In this document: piece by piece, positions 1-8,963 of the stretch
Layout: each line of letters opens with the position of its first letter
Numbering within the stretch: the stretch's first letter is position 1
IMG/VR virus record: IMGVR_UViG_3300028283_000011
Coordinates: 1 to 49,732 of that record
Reading direction: 5' to 3' (one strand)
Source of the DNA: a virus
Length of the DNA stretch: 49,732 nucleotides
Position numbers and translations under genes: made by a program
Notes under the pieces: model-generated
The model's input: only the letters and a program-made list of their open reading frames with translations
What the model was told of the DNA's origin: nothing
Databases searched by the model: none

Positions 1-212
1 ATGGAAAAGATTATTACGATGGAGAATACATTAAAGATAATTTAATATTAAATTATAATCATATATTATATCCAACTATAGATCATAAAATTAGTATCTT
101 TCATGGGTTTAAAAATAATATTAGTATCGAAACCATAGCCAATATTGATAATTTATGTATAACTAAAAGAACTACAAATTCTTCTATGAAAAAAGATAAA
201 ATATCACTATGA
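1..212 (+). CDS. C-terminal end of an HNH-type homing endonuclease (partial)
   Basis: An open frame enters from the left edge (first full codon at base 3) and ends with TGA at 210-212. The visible 69 residues contain YPTIDHKISIFHGF followed by NLCITKRTTNSS. A Pro-Thr-x-Asp-His block followed by an Asn-Leu-Cys-x-Thr-Lys block is the zinc-binding and catalytic end of many phage HNH endonucleases. The stop overlaps the ATG of the next gene (ATGA), so the two are probably co-translated. The N-terminal part is outside the window, so domain order cannot be checked. The assignment is by motif recognition only. Confidence 0.6.
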   Translation, partial: GKDYYDGEYIKDNLILNYNHILYPTIDHKISIFHGFKNNISIETIANIDNLCITKRTTNSSMKKDKISL

Positions 213-640
213 TCAAAAAATTCAATGAAAATTGGAGTACCTTTCAAGATTTTTTAGATGCTCACGAACCAAGTGGTAATCCTAATATGGACGGTGAAAT
301 TGAAATGGATACAATAGCTGATTATGCTAAACGTAAAAACATTACTTACGATCACGCTAAAACACTATTAGCAACCAAAATAACATCTGAGATAAAACCA
401 GAACCAAAGAAAATTGAATGGGATAACGGTTACGAAATTATTGGTCTCCCAAGTGGTCAAGTTATATATATGAATACTAAACAAATACAATATTTCAAAG
501 CTAGAAATCTTGTGATGTGGAAAGCAACTTGGAAGAAACCTTTACCTGGTGGATTTGTACCGATTAAATTAGAAAAACATTGTTTTGAAGATAAATTACT
601 TCCAAATATTTTGGATCAAATGGATATGATAGTATGGTGA
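209..640 (+). CDS. Hypothetical protein with GLPSGQV motif; possible capsid-targeted leader
   Basis: 143 residues, function not recognised. The N-terminus (MIKKFNENWSTFQDFLD) is basic and aromatic, like the leader seen on many proteins here, but without a clean (I/L)-x-E site, so it is only a weak member of that set. Residues 79-87 are GLPSGQVIY. Close variants occur in the next gene (residues 50-57) and in two small genes at 14.3-14.7 kb, so this is a small local motif family. The start ATG overlaps the upstream endonuclease stop, and the 3' end overlaps the next ATG by 7 bases, giving a compact operon. Confidence 0.7.
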   Translation: MIKKFNENWSTFQDFLDAHEPSGNPNMDGEIEMDTIADYAKRKNITYDHAKTLLATKITSEIKPEPKKIEWDNGYEIIGLPSGQVIYMNTKQIQYFKARNLVMWKATWKKPLPGGFVPIKLEKHCFEDKLLPNILDQMDMIVW

Positions 641-1263
641 TAAAGAGCTTTAAATTATTCGAACGCGGAGACGGTATTGAAGACGAAGATGATATTCCAA
701 CATATCGTCAAATGGAATTAGACCTAGATGGTAATTATACGCTGAAAAAACAACCAGAAATAGCCATGGATTATATACTAGGAGTACCTAGCGGTGAAGT
801 TGTTTTAATAGATAATATTAATGATTTCAAATCTGTAATAGATAGAAAATTAGCTCATTACACTTATTCATTTAGAGGCACTATATTAAATTGTTATTGT
901 GCTCCAGATAATAATCTTAAAGTTATAAGAACATTTGTTAATGATTTACAAATGAGTAAAACTGGTCAAGAAAAGTACGATATGATTTGTAAAGATTACA
1001 GGAGTGAAATGAGTAGAGTAACTAAAAGAAAACACGTAGTGGCTTATATTCCAAAATTAAATGGCGTTGATTACTATTATATAATATTACCGGATCTCAC
1101 AATGAACAAAGCTTTTTATAAAGCTAAAATTACAGATATGGTTGGAGTAACCAAAATTATGAAAATGAAACATCCTGATTCAGTTTTTTCTTTTACTGAA
1201 AGATTAACTAAACCAGGAGTTGAAGTTAAATATTACGGATTGCCAAAAGCTTACGTAGATTAA
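634..1263 (+). CDS. Hypothetical protein with capsid-targeting-like leader and GVPSGEV motif
   Basis: 209 residues, function not recognised. It starts MVIKSFKLFERGDG, matching the M-x-K-x-F-x-x-F-E leader shared with about 17 other proteins here, with a possible processing site after L-F-E. An acidic linker follows, then GVPSGEVV at residues 50-57, a variant of the GLPSGQV motif in the preceding gene. The rest is a mixed alpha/beta sequence without a recognised fold. It overlaps the upstream gene by 7 bases and probably shares its transcript. Its stop codon overlaps the stop of the convergent minus-strand gene in a TTAA tetramer. Confidence 0.75.
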   Translation: MVIKSFKLFERGDGIEDEDDIPTYRQMELDLDGNYTLKKQPEIAMDYILGVPSGEVVLIDNINDFKSVIDRKLAHYTYSFRGTILNCYCAPDNNLKVIRTFVNDLQMSKTGQEKYDMICKDYRSEMSRVTKRKHVVAYIPKLNGVDYYYIILPDLTMNKAFYKAKITDMVGVTKIMKMKHPDSVFSFTERLTKPGVEVKYYGLPKAYVD

Positions 1264-2036
1264 GGATTACTAAATGGTTCTTGATTAACTGAACCACTAG
1301 GACTAATTCCCCCAGTTCCAAACCCTTGGCCCTGTAACAATGTAGGATCTTTCTTAAAATCTTCAATTATTTTATTCCATTTTCTTTGATCAAAGATAAC
1401 CAAATCGTCTGATACTTTTTGTTCTTCTATTTGTGATTGTTGCTCTTCTACTTTTTGTTGTTCATTAATCTCTTTATGTTCGTATTCGTCTCTTAATTCT
1501 TTATAAAAAGATTTCATTTTAGTAGATAAATCATTTATCATTTTTGAACTATCTCTAATCTCCTTCTGGTAAGCATTTACAGCCACATGCATCTCGGGGT
1601 CGTTAGCACCAGCATCTATTTGTTTCATACAATTTACAAGTCCTCTTTTAGCGCAAGATAACGAGAACTTAATATCACTGATTGTTTCAGCGTCATTTTT
1701 GATGATGCTCATGACATTTTTCTTTCTCATCAAAGTATCATTGAGGTATAAACTTGATAGACACTCCAGTGTTTCAGCAGCGTCTTCTTTTATCATTTCT
1801 ATATCTTTTTCGTAATCGTATTTAGAATATTCAAAATCAAGACCTGGTAATAAATCCTTTGGTGGGATTAAGTCTTGTGGTAAAGTATCTATCTCATCTA
1901 ACATCGAATTAATTTCGTCTTGTAGATTTGATATATTACCTAATTTTTTATTTATGTATTCTTTTTCTTCTGATTTATCTGTCCAAACCTTTTCTGTTTT
2001 TTCTGTTTTCTTTGGACGTCCTCTTTTTCCTGGCAT
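1260..2036 (-). CDS. Charged, predicted helical protein with AT-hook-like N-terminus
   Basis: 258 residues. The first residues (PGKRGRPKK) contain a GRP core flanked by Lys and Arg, an AT-hook-like DNA-binding element. Most of the rest is strongly charged and likely helical, with a coiled-coil-like Glu/Gln-rich stretch near residues 180-212, then a Gly/Ser/Pro-rich tail. A DNA-binding phage protein such as a terminase small subunit or a head-associated factor would fit this layout, but no specific homology is recognised. It is divergent from the metalloprotease-like gene at 2122. Both are likely driven from the 2037-2121 spacer. Confidence 0.7.
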   Translation of the reverse strand: MPGKRGRPKKTEKTEKVWTDKSEEKEYINKKLGNISNLQDEINSMLDEIDTLPQDLIPPKDLLPGLDFEYSKYDYEKDIEMIKEDAAETLECLSSLYLNDTLMRKKNVMSIIKNDAETISDIKFSLSCAKRGLVNCMKQIDAGANDPEMHVAVNAYQKEIRDSSKMINDLSTKMKSFYKELRDEYEHKEINEQQKVEEQQSQIEEQKVSDDLVIFDQRKWNKIIEDFKKDPTLLQGQGFGTGGISPSGSVNQEPFSNP

Positions 2037-2060
2037 AACGTATTCTTATTTTTTGAATAA

Positions 2061-2070
2061 GTATATATAG
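2061..2070 (-). promoter_or_regulatory. Promoter-like TATATATA element for the 2036 gene
   Basis: On the minus strand the spacer reads TTCTATATATACTTATTC about 25 bases ahead of the ATG at 2036. It is a weaker match to the recurrent TTAATATATA element than the plus-strand copy in the same spacer. Confidence 0.35.
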
Positions 2071-2087
2071 AAATATAAAATGTAATT

Positions 2088-2098
2088 TTAATATATAG
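2088..2098 (+). promoter_or_regulatory. TTAATATATAG promoter-like element
   Basis: TTTTAATATATAGC lies 23 bases upstream of the ATG at 2122. The same element recurs before many genes on both strands and resembles a T4-type late promoter (TATAAATA class), which needs no -35 box. Confidence 0.5.
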
Positions 2099-2121
2099 CA
2101 TTATATAAAAAAAATCAACTC

Positions 2122-4113
2122 ATGTTTAATATTTTAACCTTTAAGCAGTTATTCGAAAACAAAGAAGAACCTTTCTATTGGAGACCAGTTCCCTTACCAC
2201 AAGTATATCCCAGTAGAAATCAAGTAGATGTGTGGATAGATAACAACGAAGATTTGGAAAACAAAATGATTAGATTTTTGGCTAAAGATCTAGAATTCAA
2301 AACAATTGATTATCCAGTAGAAAAAATTATAGTGGATATTTATGAAGGGGAAGGTTATATTTATTTTGTTGACGAAAATTATAAAACATACAAGGTTTTA
2401 GGTAAAGAAATAGAAGTAAAAGTAAATGGTGAAAGAAAATATACAAAAGATGATCCTTATGGTGAAGAGGTGTGGGAGGCTTATCATGAATCACAAAAAA
2501 AATTAAATGGAAAATATATCAGATTCATCTATGATATAAAAAATGATAGTGGAAAAAGAATTTTAGTTAAAAAAAATATACCATATAGAATAAAATTCTT
2601 TGATGGAATTTCTTACTACATCGAAGGAGAATATGGATCTTTTGAAATAGATACTTTTTATGTGGAAAATGAAGATTTTTTCGTTGTACCACAAGAAGAA
2701 TTAGATAAAAAAAGAAAGTTATGGATAGATCAACACCCAGAAGATCCTTATGGTGAAGAGGTGTGGGAAAATAAAAGATTAAATGAAATCTTTGATTCTA
2801 ATGTTACCTACGAATACAAATTTGTAAAATCTAGAAAGATGGTACAATTTACTGATCTTGTTTATACTTTTACTTCAAAGGATAATGTTCAATATTTTGT
2901 TACAGTATCTTATAATAAGGATTTTCATTCAATGAGTGTTAAATTTACAGATAAAGCCAATTTCAAGGGGTTGATGAACAAAGTGAAAGATAAATATGTT
3001 GATCTTGAAAACTTTGACGCTATTAATGTTTTAAATACAGTTGTTAAGATATGTAAAGATTTCTATGATAAGAACATGGACAAGGTTAAGATGTTTACTA
3101 CATCTACTTTAGATGAAAAGAGATTAAGAGTATATAAATACATATTAAGAAAATATTTCAAAGGTTGGGAAGTTGATTCATATGTTGATCCTAGAGGTGA
3201 TATAGTTATTGAAGCTGAGCCACCAAAAGAACAAGTAAATGAAGGGTGGAAATTTCAATTAGGTGAATTGGCTTTATTTTTAACTTATTTATTTAGTAGT
3301 ATTGGTAGTGATGTTAGTCATAAACGTTTTACTCGTGAGTATTTTGATAATTACGCTAAAACAATGAACATTGCTAATAACAATCAAATTGTTCAAATGG
3401 TTGTAAAAGATTTTAAGGCTAAGATCGCATCAGACCCAAAAATAATGAATAAACAAGATGTTTATAATGTTATAGATAATACTCCTATTGTATATAGAAA
3501 GAATGACGATGTGTGTTACATTTTATACAATCAAGCAAGACTTAATAATCCTGGTATAACTCCAAGTTGTTGGTGTACAACAATGTTGAAAGACGGTGAG
3601 AAAACTAAAAAGGGTGGTAAGTCTGTTATATTTTTAGCCCAAAACGCCTCTTATAGTGATATTTTACACGAATTATCACACGCTATTGAAACAGTAGTAG
3701 AAGTAGATCCTAAAATTTTAGATATGTTTAATTTTAATTATACTTTTAAACAGCAGGGACTTTTATATATGATGCTTACTAATTTCGAATACGAATTGAA
3801 AACACCTATTAACGCATCTACAATAACTTATCTAAAAAATCCAAGTGAAGTTTACTCAAGATTAAACAACCTTAAAATGTTCTTATTTAAGAATGGTAAA
3901 TTAAAATCAGCGGGTCAAGAAATATCAGAAGATCTTTTATACGATTTAATAGCAGGACAAGTTTACAAGTCATTAACTGAAAAGGCAAAAGAAGAATATA
4001 GAAAGTCTGATTTTATGGAAATATTAATGTTTGTAAATGTAAAAAGGAGTAGAAAAATAAATCAGTACGTACAAAACGTATCACAATCAAGATTAAAAAA
4101 TAATGTGGCATAA
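2122..4113 (+). CDS. Zinc-metalloprotease-like protein with capsid-targeting-like leader and two DPYGEEVW motifs
   Basis: 663 residues. Seen: a leader MFNILTFKQLFENKEE with an L-F-E site; two DPYGEEVW motifs at residues 111-118 and 208-215 embedded in repeated small domains (about 60-100 and 135-190); and a C-terminal domain with ILHELSHAIE at about 514-523. His516, Glu517 and His520 form an HExxH zinc-binding motif typical of metallopeptidases, preceded by Cys-rich PSCWCTT. NEGWKFQLGELALFL near 370 introduces a hydrophobic stretch. I infer a phage-packaged peptidase. Family assignment and substrate are unknown. Start chosen because a promoter-like element and the leader coincide. The stop overlaps the next ATG by one base. 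Confidence 0.75.
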   Translation: MFNILTFKQLFENKEEPFYWRPVPLPQVYPSRNQVDVWIDNNEDLENKMIRFLAKDLEFKTIDYPVEKIIVDIYEGEGYIYFVDENYKTYKVLGKEIEVKVNGERKYTKDDPYGEEVWEAYHESQKKLNGKYIRFIYDIKNDSGKRILVKKNIPYRIKFFDGISYYIEGEYGSFEIDTFYVENEDFFVVPQEELDKKRKLWIDQHPEDPYGEEVWENKRLNEIFDSNVTYEYKFVKSRKMVQFTDLVYTFTSKDNVQYFVTVSYNKDFHSMSVKFTDKANFKGLMNKVKDKYVDLENFDAINVLNTVVKICKDFYDKNMDKVKMFTTSTLDEKRLRVYKYILRKYFKGWEVDSYVDPRGDIVIEAEPPKEQVNEGWKFQLGELALFLTYLFSSIGSDVSHKRFTREYFDNYAKTMNIANNNQIVQMVVKDFKAKIASDPKIMNKQDVYNVIDNTPIVYRKNDDVCYILYNQARLNNPGITPSCWCTTMLKDGEKTKKGGKSVIFLAQNASYSDILHELSHAIETVVEVDPKILDMFNFNYTFKQQGLLYMMLTNFEYELKTPINASTITYLKNPSEVYSRLNNLKMFLFKNGKLKSAGQEISEDLLYDLIAGQVYKSLTEKAKEEYRKSDFMEILMFVNVKRSRKINQYVQNVSQSRLKNNVA

Positions 4114-4421
4114 TGGACGGTTGTATGGAAGGTGGTGTTAATGTTATAAGACATGACCCAGCAAACGATTTAATGATAATGAATGATTTTCAAAGTAACG
4201 TTAATTTAGTTATTAACGGTGAAGTATTAACACAAGAACAACTTGTTAATAAATTATATTACGAAAACAATGGTTACGATAGAATGAGAAACAACGAATT
4301 TGTTGCTAATAAACAAAGACCTAAAAAAATTCACGAAATTCCAGATGAACCTAAACCAATAGAACCAGGACAAGTTGATCCTGCTTCATTCTTCGGTAAT
4401 AGTATGAAAGGTTTATTTTAA
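4113..4421 (+). CDS. Small hypothetical protein ending in a QVDPASFFGNS motif
   Basis: 102 residues, function not recognised. It is translationally coupled to the metalloprotease-like gene (TAATG overlap). The C-terminus has a proline-rich linker then QVDPASFFGNS at residues 87-97, closely matching QVDPSSFFNNS in the ribbon-helix-helix protein at 36820-37224. The shared peptide sits in otherwise unrelated proteins and may be a docking motif. Its 3' end overlaps the 3' end of the convergent gene at 4413 by nine bases. Confidence 0.65.
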   Translation: MDGCMEGGVNVIRHDPANDLMIMNDFQSNVNLVINGEVLTQEQLVNKLYYENNGYDRMRNNEFVANKQRPKKIHEIPDEPKPIEPGQVDPASFFGNSMKGLF

Positions 4422-5498
4422 AAATAAAATTATCTTTTTAGTCGTTCTATCTGATCTTCTAAAAGTGTCAAAATATGGATATTCATTATCCCACTTAAGT
4501 ACACCTAAAGTGACTTTTAATTTTCCGTATTCTCTGAAACCTCTTGCAATTTTATATTCGTATCTATTCTTGTGCATTAACATATTATGTTTAATTGCGT
4601 ATTTTTCAAGTTGAATAGCAGATTTCGCGTCTACACTATAAATTCTATCCATATAAACCCTACCGTCATCAAGTCTCCAAACTAGTGCTCTTGCCCATAA
4701 TCTACCACCTTTAACATAAGTGGCTAAAGCTATTTTATCTGGAAATTGATCGTAAAATTTTACAGAGCTTTGCTCATTAGCGTAACGCATACAAGAATTA
4801 TTTAATGAACCACCCCCTTTTTGGTACATCTTTTGATGGTACCAGTGCGATATATCTTTACCTCTAACTACGTCTACAATTGGTTCAGATAAGTATGACT
4901 CCATTTCAGCTTTATATTTATCAACATAATCCTCTATTTCTTTATCACTTAAATCGGGATTAAGTTTTCTTAATATTCTTCCTATTTTCGATATTTGTCT
5001 AAATTTTTCAAAATCAGCACCAATTGATTTTTTAGAAGGAATGAATGAAATATAATCTGGATTATCCTTTATTATATCAAGATAAGATATATCAAAATAA
5101 TCACCCTTACGTTTGAACTTAGTACCTTTCAATATCCACATAAAATCTTTAGTGGCTTGAAATTTTGCTATCTCACCAGATGCTATTTTATTTCTCATAT
5201 CAACGAAAGAGTCATCTAAAATATCTACATTTCTTAATTGATAGGATGTTAATTTGATCTCGTTGGTAGTCTTTTTCTTTTTCGATTGCAAGTATAAAGG
5301 TAAAGGGACTTCTTTATCAAGCGTGAAAGTCACTATTGTGGCCCATCTTTCTTTTCTAATAGATTTAACAACACCTGTTATCTTATCTAAATTAGTAAGA
5401 GGTCCGCCCTCGTGTCTGAATTTCCCATTAAACATAACCTTAACACCTGGTTTCAGGTCAGTTACTTTTGATTCATTTATAAATTCTAAATATTTCAT
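4413..5498 (-). CDS. NNSCMRY-family phage protein, paralogue 1, capsid-targeting-like leader
   Basis: 361 residues. The leader MKYLEFINESKV contains I-N-E followed by Ser, a near copy of the T4 internal-protein leader ending I-A-E. Next comes a small beta-rich segment (about 15-75; K-P-G-V-K-V-M then V-T-F-T-L), then a helical region and a conserved core GGGSLNNSCMRY near 230, and RALVWRLDDGRVYMDRIY near 270. The same architecture occurs in the adjacent paralogue at 5510, so the pair arose by tandem duplication. The SCMRY core with a following RALVW strand recurs in large phages, but I know of no assigned activity. Conserved Cys, Arg and Tyr hint at an enzyme. A promoter-like element abuts the ATG. 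Confidence 0.75.
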   Translation of the reverse strand: MKYLEFINESKVTDLKPGVKVMFNGKFRHEGGPLTNLDKITGVVKSIRKERWATIVTFTLDKEVPLPLYLQSKKKKTTNEIKLTSYQLRNVDILDDSFVDMRNKIASGEIAKFQATKDFMWILKGTKFKRKGDYFDISYLDIIKDNPDYISFIPSKKSIGADFEKFRQISKIGRILRKLNPDLSDKEIEDYVDKYKAEMESYLSEPIVDVVRGKDISHWYHQKMYQKGGGSLNNSCMRYANEQSSVKFYDQFPDKIALATYVKGGRLWARALVWRLDDGRVYMDRIYSVDAKSAIQLEKYAIKHNMLMHKNRYEYKIARGFREYGKLKVTLGVLKWDNEYPYFDTFRRSDRTTKKIILFLK

Positions 5499-5500
5499 AT

Positions 5501-5513
5501 TACTATATATTAA
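5501..5513 (-). promoter_or_regulatory. TTAATATATAG promoter-like element
   Basis: On the minus strand TTAATATATAGTAAT runs nearly into the ATG at 5498. If it is a -10-type promoter, the transcript would be leaderless or nearly so. The element also overlaps the last codons of the upstream paralogue. Confidence 0.4.
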
Positions 5514-6685
5514 GTTCCAAAATTGCTTATAAAATAATATTCGTTAAACAATTTTTTAGTTTCTTTATCTTCTTTAACTTTATTTCCATTATATTTAAAA
5601 CTGTCCATAAAAGGGGTATCAATCTTAACACTATTTTGACTAACTAAAGTCACTCTAAGTCTTGGTTTTTTACTATATCCATCTTTTCCTATATACTTAT
5701 ATAACAACATATTATGTTTGTTAGCGTATTTTTCTAATTGTACAGTGGTTGCACCATTTATTGAATATATCCTGTCCATATAAACTCTACCGTCGTCGAG
5801 TTTCCATATAAGTGCTCTTGCCGCTAATTTATCTTTACCTGTCTTTTCGTCGTGTTTTGTTAAGATCGCCAAAGCGATTTGATTAGGAAATTTATTATAG
5901 AAACTAACACGTTCTTGTATTCTAGCGTTATCATATCTCATGCAAGAATTATTAAGACTACCGTTACCTTTAACGTATCTTTTTTCGTTGTACCAGAAAG
6001 ATATATCATCTCCTGTTACCACATTTATTTCAGGTTCTTTTAAATGGTTCTCAACCATTGCTTTGTATTTATCACCCATTTCTTCTAATTCTTTATCAGT
6101 AAGGGACGGGTTAAGTTTTCTTAATATTCTACCAGCTCTTGTAGTTTGTCTGAATTTTTCAAAATCATTTACCCAGAAACCTTTATCGTCTAAATGTCTT
6201 TCCCCAACAGCTTTTTTGGCTGGGATGAATGAAATATAATCAGTATTATCTCTAACTATATCAAGGTAAGACACGTCGAAGAAATTATCTTTTAGTTTAA
6301 ATTTCATATCTCTAAAAATTTGCATTATATCTTTAGTGGCTTGAAATTTTATTAACTCACCAGATTCAATTCTTTTTTTCCTTTCTTCGTAATCATCTCC
6401 TATAACTTCTATTTCTCTTACTCCTATACCATATAATTCTATCTCTTCTAGTGGTTTAACAATTTTACCCCTATGTCCTTTTGTTATAGGTTCCTGTAAT
6501 GTGAAAGTGATCACAGTATAGTAATTTTTTTTCACTTTAGATTTTACTGTAGCTAACTTTCCTTCTATATCTATATAACCGTATTCTGGTTTATAAATTT
6601 GGTGTCTGTGTAATATTACCATAGCTCCTGGAACAAGTTCTGATACTTTGGCCTCATTTATAAAATTATTGTAATCGATTATCAT
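5510..6685 (-). CDS. NNSCMRY-family phage protein, paralogue 2, capsid-targeting-like leader
   Basis: 391 residues. The leader MIIDYNNFINEAKV has I-N-E followed by Ala, the closest match in the window to the T4 capsid-targeting sequence and its gp21 cleavage site. It is colinear with the paralogue at 4413: beta-rich N-terminal segment with VITFTL, shared KFQATKD, YISFIP, KFRQ and GRILRKLNP blocks, the GSLNNSCMRY core near 255, and RALIWKLDDGRVYMDRIY. It carries short insertions relative to paralogue 1. The two genes are 11 bases apart and probably form one transcription unit. Biochemical role unknown. Head packaging is inferred from the leader. Confidence 0.75.
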   Translation of the reverse strand: MIIDYNNFINEAKVSELVPGAMVILHRHQIYKPEYGYIDIEGKLATVKSKVKKNYYTVITFTLQEPITKGHRGKIVKPLEEIELYGIGVREIEVIGDDYEERKKRIESGELIKFQATKDIMQIFRDMKFKLKDNFFDVSYLDIVRDNTDYISFIPAKKAVGERHLDDKGFWVNDFEKFRQTTRAGRILRKLNPSLTDKELEEMGDKYKAMVENHLKEPEINVVTGDDISFWYNEKRYVKGNGSLNNSCMRYDNARIQERVSFYNKFPNQIALAILTKHDEKTGKDKLAARALIWKLDDGRVYMDRIYSINGATTVQLEKYANKHNMLLYKYIGKDGYSKKPRLRVTLVSQNSVKIDTPFMDSFKYNGNKVKEDKETKKLFNEYYFISNFGT

Positions 6686-6712
6686 TTATAGGTTATTGTT
6701 GTTTTTTAAATA

Positions 6713-8947
6713 TTACCAACTTCCACCAGCACCACCTCCACCAAAGGAACCGCCACCGAAACTCATACCACCTCCGCCGCCTCCACCGAAACCGCCTCCG
6801 CTGTAACCACTACCGTAGCTTGAGCTGGAAGAGCTATTACGTCTTCTTCTAGCTTTTTCTTCTTCTTCCTCTTCTTCGCGTTTTCTTCTTTCTTCTTCTT
6901 TCTTTCTTTGTATTCTTCTTCTTTCTTCTTCTTCCTCGTCTGCTAAACGACGTTTACCTGTTTGAAGAATATCAGTAAGTTTTTGAAGAATCTTTTGAAG
7001 ACTATCACTAAGTTTTAGAATATCTTGTGTTTGAGCTTTTATACCATCATAAGTACCACCAACTTCTACAGCTTTTTGTACTTCGTCTTTTTTGGTGTAT
7101 CCTTTATTTCTCCAAGCGTCGATTTCCTTTATTAATCTTTGTATTTCACTTTCGTTCTTTTGAACGTATTGTTTAGCAGTTACTATATCGTTAAATTTAG
7201 CAATAGGTCTGCCCATTTCAGTATCCATAGCACCAGCCTTTCTTCCGTATTCGTGTAGAAGATTTGTAGCCTGTGTTAAATCAGTCATATAAATATCACC
7301 TATTTGTTTTATATAACCCCTTAAAGATTCAATATCAGCCTCTGTTGTATTAACATTAGTATCGTAACCAAGTTCTATTACTTTAGCAGTATGCTTCTTA
7401 GCACTTTCCAATTTACTTAAAAGACTTGTTCTGATTTTTTCAAATCCCTGAATATTACTTGTAACATCAGAATATTGACTAGATAGTCCCTCGTATTTTT
7501 TGTAATAAGCAACTAACTTACCATACATGCTCTTATATTTTTCAACTGAATCATCCGATATATCAATATTCTCAAACTTCAATCCATTCATCATATTTAA
7601 AGCAGTTTGAGCCACATCCTTCATTTCAGATGGTTTTGTTTCATAACCCTTCAATCTATTATAAGTATCATTAACAGATATTTTAATTTTGTTTATTTCT
7701 CTTTCAATTCTTTGAATATCACCAAGTTCTGTCTTAACTAATTCTAATTGAGTAGCGATATTGTTTATACCTTTTTCGTTTCTCATTTTAAGAGTGGCTA
7801 GTCCTTCTGCTGCTTTTTTAAGACTAGCTAGTATTTCTTCGTCGTTGAATACTGGATCTCCACCCATTATTAATCTAGCGACGTCTTCGTCGAATTTAGC
7901 TATTTCAGCTTTAACTCTATTAATTTTAACCGCTAATTCTTTTCTTCTTCTAATACTACCACGAATTAAATAAGCCACTAAACCAATAACTAAAACCAAT
8001 AAGGCTATTTCACCAGCAGTAGCGAAGAAATTTTTAACATCTTCTTTTGCTTGTTTATCGTATTTGGCTTCCAAATCCTTTTTCATTTGAATAGGAATAC
8101 TACCAAACTCTTCTTTCATTCTTCCAATTAATTCTTTAAATCCTTCGTCGTAATTACCTTCTTTGAAATTAGGCACTAAACAGTTTTCAGCGAACCTTTT
8201 AGCTAAAGCATCTGGAAACATTCCTTCCATACCGTAACCAGTTGCTATATAATACTTTCTATCACCCATACTTGTAACGATTAATATACCGTTATTGGCA
8301 CCTTTTTTACCAACTCCCCATTTGTTAGCGAGTTTAACTGTAAAATCTGCTGGTTCTTGTCCGTAGAATGATGGTATAGTTAAAATTGCTATTTCGACAC
8401 CAGTTGTTTTTTCATATTTGAATAATACTTGATTCAAAGAATCTTCTATGCTTTGAGACATAAAATCACCGTAGTCACTAATAAGAGAAATACCTGTACC
8501 GTATCTCATTGGTTTTACATTATCAATATCAAAAGCGTATTTAGTATCACCAACTGGTACATTAAGAGTCCATTTATAATGTTTATGTCCGTCGTCATCT
8601 TCATGTTTTTGAACCTCACTCATTTTCAACACGTCGTCCAAAGATATTTTCGTGTTACTTTGTTTATTGAATATCGTTAATTTGTTTTGGATTTCTTCTG
8701 TATCATCAGCGGAAATGTGTTGTTCCCTAGTCAACATGGCTACAAATTTCGCTATTGAAATTTGTTCTTGTGGAACTGATTGTACCCATTCAATTTTATC
8801 TTGTAGGTTTGCCGCTTGAATTTTTGGTGGTACAACACCTAAATTTAATAACAACATAAATGTTGCCATCCAGGTTTTCCAACCCTCATTTAATTCATCT
8901 TCACCAGGGTACATGAATTTTTCGTAAGAAAGTATATATTCTGCCAT
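6713..8947 (-). CDS. TPM-domain membrane protein with Gly-rich tail and capsid-targeting-like leader
   Basis: 744 residues from the ATG at 8947; the frame is open 18 codons further, but that part overlaps the upstream gene. The leader starts MAEYILSYEKF and reaches L-N-E followed by Gly. A hydrophobic segment (about 25-45), a TPM (YgcG/Psb32-like) domain around 165-290 with GILIVTSMGDRKYYIATGYG and GNYDEGFKEL, one membrane helix near 317-333 (ALLVLVIGLVAYLIRG), a long helical and coiled-coil region, a basic/acidic RRRKEEE tract, and a Ser then Gly-rich tail ending AGGSW follow. TPM domains are membrane-linked and some have phosphatase activity. A Gly-rich tail is typical of bacterial YgcG-like proteins. 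Finding one in a phage with a packaging-type leader is unusual. Confidence 0.75.
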   Translation of the reverse strand: MAEYILSYEKFMYPGEDELNEGWKTWMATFMLLLNLGVVPPKIQAANLQDKIEWVQSVPQEQISIAKFVAMLTREQHISADDTEEIQNKLTIFNKQSNTKISLDDVLKMSEVQKHEDDDGHKHYKWTLNVPVGDTKYAFDIDNVKPMRYGTGISLISDYGDFMSQSIEDSLNQVLFKYEKTTGVEIAILTIPSFYGQEPADFTVKLANKWGVGKKGANNGILIVTSMGDRKYYIATGYGMEGMFPDALAKRFAENCLVPNFKEGNYDEGFKELIGRMKEEFGSIPIQMKKDLEAKYDKQAKEDVKNFFATAGEIALLVLVIGLVAYLIRGSIRRRKELAVKINRVKAEIAKFDEDVARLIMGGDPVFNDEEILASLKKAAEGLATLKMRNEKGINNIATQLELVKTELGDIQRIEREINKIKISVNDTYNRLKGYETKPSEMKDVAQTALNMMNGLKFENIDISDDSVEKYKSMYGKLVAYYKKYEGLSSQYSDVTSNIQGFEKIRTSLLSKLESAKKHTAKVIELGYDTNVNTTEADIESLRGYIKQIGDIYMTDLTQATNLLHEYGRKAGAMDTEMGRPIAKFNDIVTAKQYVQKNESEIQRLIKEIDAWRNKGYTKKDEVQKAVEVGGTYDGIKAQTQDILKLSDSLQKILQKLTDILQTGKRRLADEEEEERRRIQRKKEEERRKREEEEEEEKARRRRNSSSSSSYGSGYSGGGFGGGGGGGMSFGGGSFGGGGAGGSW

Positions 8948-8963
8948 ATTTATTTTTTTACTT

